Shown here piece by piece: positions 7,225 through 10,969 of a stretch of 10,969 nucleotides of DNA. This stretch comes from Candidatus Omnitrophota bacterium (GTDB lineage: Bacteria; Omnitrophota; Gorgyraeia; Gygaellales; Profunditerraquicolaceae): assembly GCA_028714055.1 (NCBI GenBank), contig JAQTNB010000018.1, forward strand, positions 1 through 10,969. The letters run 5' to 3'. The notes beneath the pieces were generated by a model. It was not told the origin of the DNA and ran no database searches. It saw only the letters and a list, made by a program, of their open reading frames with translations. The position numbers and the translations under genes were made by a program. How positions within the stretch are numbered: the stretch's first letter is position 1; every line of letters begins with the position of its first letter.

Positions 7225-8919
7225 ATGGAGCATAAACGGGGTATAATCTTTACGGTACTGCTGGTTTCTTTCTTCTATTGCTTTTTAGTCTATGAAAGCA
7301 ATTTCCACGGCCCCGATGAGCCTATATATTTTTCCTATATCGCCAGCATCGTTGAAGACGGCGACCTGAATGTCGCCAACCAGATGTACCGCAGCGGCGA
7401 GCGTTTCGCGGTCTCCCCGGCGAACAATATCCCCGATTTTCATAACCACGCAGGGGTGGTCCTCTGGGCGCCGTTTTATTTATACGGCAAGCTCATTTAC
7501 CGCACCGCCGCGCACCTGGCGCTGGCGCCCGTTACCGAAGCCGGCTTCAGGGAGACGGTTACCTGCGCGCTCTCCTTCAGCACCGTGCTTTTCGGTTTTA
7601 TCGCCCTGATGCTGACCTTTTTCTTCTGCAGGGCATTTTTCTCTTCCCGGGTTTCGTTTTTTGCGACCGCCGTGCTTTTTCTGGGAACGCCCTTTTTCCA
7701 TACCATGCTGGTCGATACCGGCAACCCGAATATGATGGGAGTTGTGCTGTCGGTTCTTTCCCTCTGGTATTGCCTGTGCCTGGAGGGAGAGCGCAAGCTC
7801 CCCTGGTTTCTCTACGGGGCATTTTTTTCGGTATGCGTCGCGATCAAAACGGAGTTCTGGTTCCAACTGTTGTTTATTGTCCCGTTTTTCGCCTGGGGGA
7901 TATTTTTGCGCAAGTCCAGCTGGAGGGGGCCGCTTTATTTTATCATGGGGCTGATCCCGCTTCTTGCGCTGGGGACGCTCAACAACGCCATTAAATACGG
8001 CACGCTCCATAGCGGAGAGGCGAGCCTCTTCAATCCGAAAAATTTCTATTTCTTTGAGCAGAACTTTTCTCCCTACCGTGGTTTTTTCTATACCTCCCCG
8101 GTCTTTTACCTCTGCATCCTGGGGCTGGTGCTGGCTCTTATTTCCGCGCGGCGGTATTTCCGCGGAGCGCCGGAGAAAAAGATTACCGACGACCTGCTGT
8201 TCTCCATGCTGGGATTGTACCTCTGCGGCAAGATCTTTCTTCTTTCGTTTCGCTATGCCTGGGGAGGGGGGACCCCCGGGGCGCGCATACTCCTGACGGA
8301 ATTCCCGGTTTTTGTCCTGCTTTTTGCCCGGGTTTTTCGCGGACAGCGGCTGCGTTTCAAGGTATTGATCTGCGCGGTCTCCGGCCTCTGCATCTTTTGG
8401 AACTGGCTGGTGATCGCCGAATACATGTCAGGCGCGGATATTAAGAACCTCGGGGATGTTTTTTCCCTTCCTGCCAGGTGCGCAAGTTTCCGGCACCTCT
8501 TCGGCCTGATCTTCGCGGTCAAGGGGTCTTTAGCCTTCCGGCTGATCTGCGGCGCCCCTCTTTTGGCTTTGGCGGCGGCATGTATCTGGCGCATCCCGGG
8601 GTTTGCCGCCCTTTTTTCTGTGCGTGACCCTCAGCTGCGCGCGCGCCTGCTGTTGAGGGCCACGGCAACCGTTACCCTGGTCATCTCTATCGGGTATGCC
8701 TGGATAACGGGGATGAACGTCGTGAACAACGGCCGGAATACCCGGGAATTGAAAGACCGGGGGTTCTTCAGGAACGCCGAAGTCGTCACCAGAAGCCGGT
8801 TCGAACGTCATGAAAACGCTGGTTCTCTGGAAGAAATAATTGTATATTATAAACTGAGAGGCGATCAGGGTAAGGTATCTCAACTTAAAAAACTTAAACG
8901 GCAGCTTGAAAAGCGCTAA
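7225..8919 (+). CDS. Polytopic membrane protein, GT-C type glycosyltransferase candidate
   Basis: About 564 residues with roughly ten or more hydrophobic segments spread from residue 7 to about 500, then a short charged soluble tail. The layout fits GT-C enzymes (PMT/ArnT-like), which move sugars from polyprenyl-phosphate carriers on the periplasmic side. Supporting features: an acidic pair D31-E32 in the first outer loop (FHGPDEPIYFSY), where GT-C enzymes keep their catalytic acid; EDGDL shortly after; VVLWAPFYLYGK; a YRGFFYTSPVF segment; and RYAWGGGTPGARILL, resembling the W-GG-xxGxR pattern of uncharacterised bacterial GT-C proteins. I chose ATG 7225, which gives a basic tip followed directly by the first membrane helix. 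A GTG at 7210 is possible, with AAGGA only three bases upstream, and would add five residues. Enzymatic activity is inferred from layout; a flippase or polymerase-like role is not excluded. Confidence 0.7.
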   Translation: MEHKRGIIFTVLLVSFFYCFLVYESNFHGPDEPIYFSYIASIVEDGDLNVANQMYRSGERFAVSPANNIPDFHNHAGVVLWAPFYLYGKLIYRTAAHLALAPVTEAGFRETVTCALSFSTVLFGFIALMLTFFFCRAFFSSRVSFFATAVLFLGTPFFHTMLVDTGNPNMMGVVLSVLSLWYCLCLEGERKLPWFLYGAFFSVCVAIKTEFWFQLLFIVPFFAWGIFLRKSSWRGPLYFIMGLIPLLALGTLNNAIKYGTLHSGEASLFNPKNFYFFEQNFSPYRGFFYTSPVFYLCILGLVLALISARRYFRGAPEKKITDDLLFSMLGLYLCGKIFLLSFRYAWGGGTPGARILLTEFPVFVLLFARVFRGQRLRFKVLICAVSGLCIFWNWLVIAEYMSGADIKNLGDVFSLPARCASFRHLFGLIFAVKGSLAFRLICGAPLLALAAACIWRIPGFAALFSVRDPQLRARLLLRATATVTLVISIGYAWITGMNVVNNGRNTRELKDRGFFRNAEVVTRSRFERHENAGSLEEIIVYYKLRGDQGKVSQLKKLKRQLEKR

Positions 8920-8953
8920 CCGCGCATTGCAGTGGGCCGGGAAAAAGGAAAAG

Positions 8954-10366
8954 ATGAAAATTTTATTGGCAGTCCCTACGGTTGACACCTGTTATGAATA
9001 CGTCCAGCCCATCGGCCTTATGAACCTGGCGCTCATCGCCAGGGGCCTGGGGGCTCAGGTGGACCTGGTCAATCTTTCCAGCTACAGCTACAAAAAAGGC
9101 CTCGCGCGCATATTGTCCGGGCGTTACGATCTGGTCGGGGTTTCGTGTAATTTTACCAATGCCGCGCCTTATAGCATGCGCTATGCGCGCGACATCAAGA
9201 AGGTATATCCCGGGACCGTGGTTATTTCCGGCGGGAACCATGCGACCTTGCTGCCCGAGGATCTCCTGTTCAACGGCTACGACAGCGTGGTCTACGGCGA
9301 GGGAGAGGCGACGTTCAGGGAATTCGTGCAGTGCATGCTGGCAGGAAAGCCCACGCGGGAGCTTGCCGGGACCTGCTATCTGGATAACGGGAAGGTCAAG
9401 CGAAACCCTGCCCGTGAGCCCATCCAGGACATGGATACCCTGCCCTTTAACGACTACGCCGAGTTTGACCTGGAGCCGTATTTTAAGTGGGCCCATATGC
9501 GCTATATCAACATCGAGACGTGCCGGGGCTGTATTTACAACTGTGCCTTTTGCGCGACGGTGCGCATGTGGGGGCATAAGTACCGCCATAAGTCTCCGGA
9601 AAGGATCGTCAGGGAGTTCAAGGTGGCGCAAGGCCTGAAATGCGATTTTGTTTTTCTTGCCGACGACGATACCGCGATCGACGAAAAGCACCTGCGTAAT
9701 TTCTGCGCCCTGCTGATCAAGGAAAAGGCCTCGGTGCCCTGGGGGACGACCATAGGCTGCAATTCGATCAAAGACGAAAGCACCTATGATCTCATGGCGG
9801 CAAGCGGCTGTATCAAGGTGAATATCTGTATCGAATCCGCCAACCCGCGGATCCTGAAGGCCTACCGTAAGTCTTACACGATCGAAGACAACAGGCGGGC
9901 CTGTATAAGCATGAGAAAACGCGGGATCACCGTTCACAATCACGGGATCATCGGTTTCCCCGACGAGACGATACGGGAGAGCCTGAACACCTATTTTTAT
10001 CTTATCAAGACTTCCCCGATCTGGCATATCAGCATACTGGAACCCCGGCCCGGGACGGATTACTGGGAGACCTGGGATAAAAAAGGCGACCCGAGCCAAT
10101 ACAAGCTTTTCGGCAAGGCAAACGTCATCCTTTCAAGGAAAAAGATCAGTTCTTATGTCATGTACCGGGCCTTTGCCCTGTTTTATTTCCTGAATCCGCG
10201 CCGCATTTGGAATGCGGCCTTCCACAGAGTGAAAGGGACGCGCTACAGCTACTGGATCCAGTACTATGTGGCGTACCGTACCCTGACGGCGAATTTCCTT
10301 ATTTCCCTGGAGACGATGCTGGGCCGCGTCAAAAAACTTTTAAGGATCAGGCCGCGCCATGGATAA
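8954..10366 (+). CDS. B12-binding-domain radical SAM protein (second complete copy)
   Basis: A 470-residue cobalamin-type radical SAM enzyme. The N-terminal domain (1 to about 150) has MKILLAVPT, PIGLMNLALIARGLG, LVGVSCNFTNAAP, VVISGGNHATLLPED and VVYGEGEATF, the usual B12-domain strands without a DxHxxG motif. The barrel has CRGCIYNCAFC, with C193, C197 and C200 as the cluster ligands and an extra C190 just before. It continues with FLADDDTAID, CIESANPRILKAYRK, GIIGFPDET and a late PRPGTDYW. A basic, aromatic tail of about 100 residues follows. It is clearly different in sequence from the B12-type enzyme at 3416, so the two probably catalyse different steps. I placed the start at ATG 8954, where an AAGGA sits just upstream and the protein begins directly with its first strand. 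A TTG at 8906 would add 16 residues unlike this family. The substrate is unknown. Confidence 0.9.
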   Translation: MKILLAVPTVDTCYEYVQPIGLMNLALIARGLGAQVDLVNLSSYSYKKGLARILSGRYDLVGVSCNFTNAAPYSMRYARDIKKVYPGTVVISGGNHATLLPEDLLFNGYDSVVYGEGEATFREFVQCMLAGKPTRELAGTCYLDNGKVKRNPAREPIQDMDTLPFNDYAEFDLEPYFKWAHMRYINIETCRGCIYNCAFCATVRMWGHKYRHKSPERIVREFKVAQGLKCDFVFLADDDTAIDEKHLRNFCALLIKEKASVPWGTTIGCNSIKDESTYDLMAASGCIKVNICIESANPRILKAYRKSYTIEDNRRACISMRKRGITVHNHGIIGFPDETIRESLNTYFYLIKTSPIWHISILEPRPGTDYWETWDKKGDPSQYKLFGKANVILSRKKISSYVMYRAFALFYFLNPRRIWNAAFHRVKGTRYSYWIQYYVAYRTLTANFLISLETMLGRVKKLLRIRPRHG

Positions 10367-10969
10367 CTTACGCATCGACAGCCACAAGCTTATGTATCAT
10401 GTGCCGAGGGTCTGTGCCTGGCTTCAAGGCAGGAGGACCTATCCGCTTTACATCGAAATCGGCCTTTACGGAGGCTGTAACCACCGTTGTATCTTCTGCG
10501 CGTTCGATTACCTTGCCTATGCCCCGCAGATGCAGGATGAGCGGTGCCTCAAGAAGTTTATTACCGAAGCGGCAGGTAAGGGGGTCAAATCGATCCTGTA
10601 TTCCGGGGAGGGGGAGCCTCTGCTCCACCCGGCAGCTGCCGAGATCATCGCCTTTACCCGTAAGGCCGGCATAGATGCGGCGCTGGCCACCAACGGCGTT
10701 TTTTTTACTCCGCAGACCGCCTTGCGCACGCTTAAAAACCTGACCTGGGTCAAGGTAAGCCTTGATGCGGCATGCGCCCGGACGCACGCATTGGTGCACG
10801 GAACTAAACCCGGTGATTTTGGAAAGGCGATCGCCAACATCAAAGATGCCGTGCGCATCCGCAATAAGCATAAGCTTGCCTGCATCATAGGCGTTCAATT
10901 CCTCTTGATCCCCGCCAATCGCCATGAGGCTGTTTCTTTTGCGCGCCGCATGAGGGCGATCGGGGCGGA
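10359..10969 (+). CDS. Radical SAM protein, N-terminal part (runs off window end)
   Basis: The first 203 residues are visible and the frame is still open at the window edge. The cluster motif GGCNHRCIFCAFDYL supplies C40, C44 and C47. The SAM-binding strand reads SGEGEPLLHP (82-91), that is GEGEP instead of the usual GGEP. LATNGVF and VKVSLDA are further barrel strands. The opening (SHKLMYHVPRVCAWL, then YPLYIEIG just before the cysteines) resembles, from memory, a radical SAM subfamily often found in surface-polysaccharide regions and carrying a C-terminal SPASM domain; I could not check this, and any SPASM part lies outside the window. No B12-binding domain precedes the barrel. The start overlaps the preceding stop by eight bases, with AAGGA at 10342-10346, twelve bases upstream. 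The substrate is unknown; a role in modifying a sugar or lipid of the locus product is inferred. Confidence 0.85.
   Translation, partial: MDNLRIDSHKLMYHVPRVCAWLQGRRTYPLYIEIGLYGGCNHRCIFCAFDYLAYAPQMQDERCLKKFITEAAGKGVKSILYSGEGEPLLHPAAAEIIAFTRKAGIDAALATNGVFFTPQTALRTLKNLTWVKVSLDAACARTHALVHGTKPGDFGKAIANIKDAVRIRNKHKLACIIGVQFLLIPANRHEAVSFARRMRAIGA

Noticed and set aside
8906..8953. TTG start at 8906 for the second complete B12-type radical SAM gene
   Set aside because: It would add 16 residues with no family resemblance, whereas ATG 8954 has an AAGGA just upstream and begins directly with the first domain strand.
8963..10099. 378-codon open frame on the minus strand opposite the B12-type radical SAM gene
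   Set aside because: It is fully antisense to a gene with clear cysteine and B12-domain motifs, and its own translation shows no recognisable domain. It reflects base composition of the real gene.

Overview
The window is one continuous, tightly packed block of ten genes, all on the + strand and open at both ends: the first gene lacks its start and the last lacks its end. Neighbouring genes overlap by 1 to 38 bases at almost every junction (ATGA, TGATG or longer overlaps). The only intergenic gap is about 34 bases, before the B12-type radical SAM gene at 8954. I see no promoter, terminator, tRNA/rRNA, CRISPR array, insertion sequence or attachment site, so this looks like the interior of a long operon.

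Layout: (1) tail of a radical SAM protein, probably B12-binding type (2-454); (2) GT9 heptosyltransferase-like glycosyltransferase (451-1392); (3) radical SAM protein with a C-terminal SPASM/twitch-like cysteine region (1355-2236); (4) DegT/DnrJ/EryC1-type PLP sugar aminotransferase (2233-3435); (5) B12-binding-domain radical SAM protein (3416-4831); (6) radical SAM/SPASM protein with a TTG start (4818-5900); (7) membrane-anchored SGNH/GDSL hydrolase-like protein with an inserted TPR-like helical region (5900-7219); (8) polytopic GT-C-type membrane glycosyltransferase candidate (7225-8919); (9) second complete B12-binding-domain radical SAM protein (8954-10366); (10) N-terminal part of another radical SAM protein (10359 to the end).

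Six of the ten genes are therefore radical SAM proteins or parts of them. They are interleaved with two glycosyltransferase-type proteins, a nucleotide-sugar-type aminotransferase and an envelope-anchored SGNH protein. My inference is a cell-envelope glycan or glycolipid locus in which radical chemistry modifies sugars, lipids or another precursor. The aminotransferase would make an amino sugar, GT9 and GT-C would transfer sugars on the cytoplasmic and periplasmic sides, and the SGNH protein would add or remove acyl groups outside. The substrate and final product cannot be read from the sequence.

The organism is probably a Gram-negative bacterium (GT9 enzymes usually build LPS core) with moderately GC-rich DNA. 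The abundance of B12-type radical SAM genes mixed with GT9 and DegT genes recalls Candidatus Omnitrophota or a related uncultured lineage, or a deltaproteobacterium. This placement rests on gene style only and is tentative.
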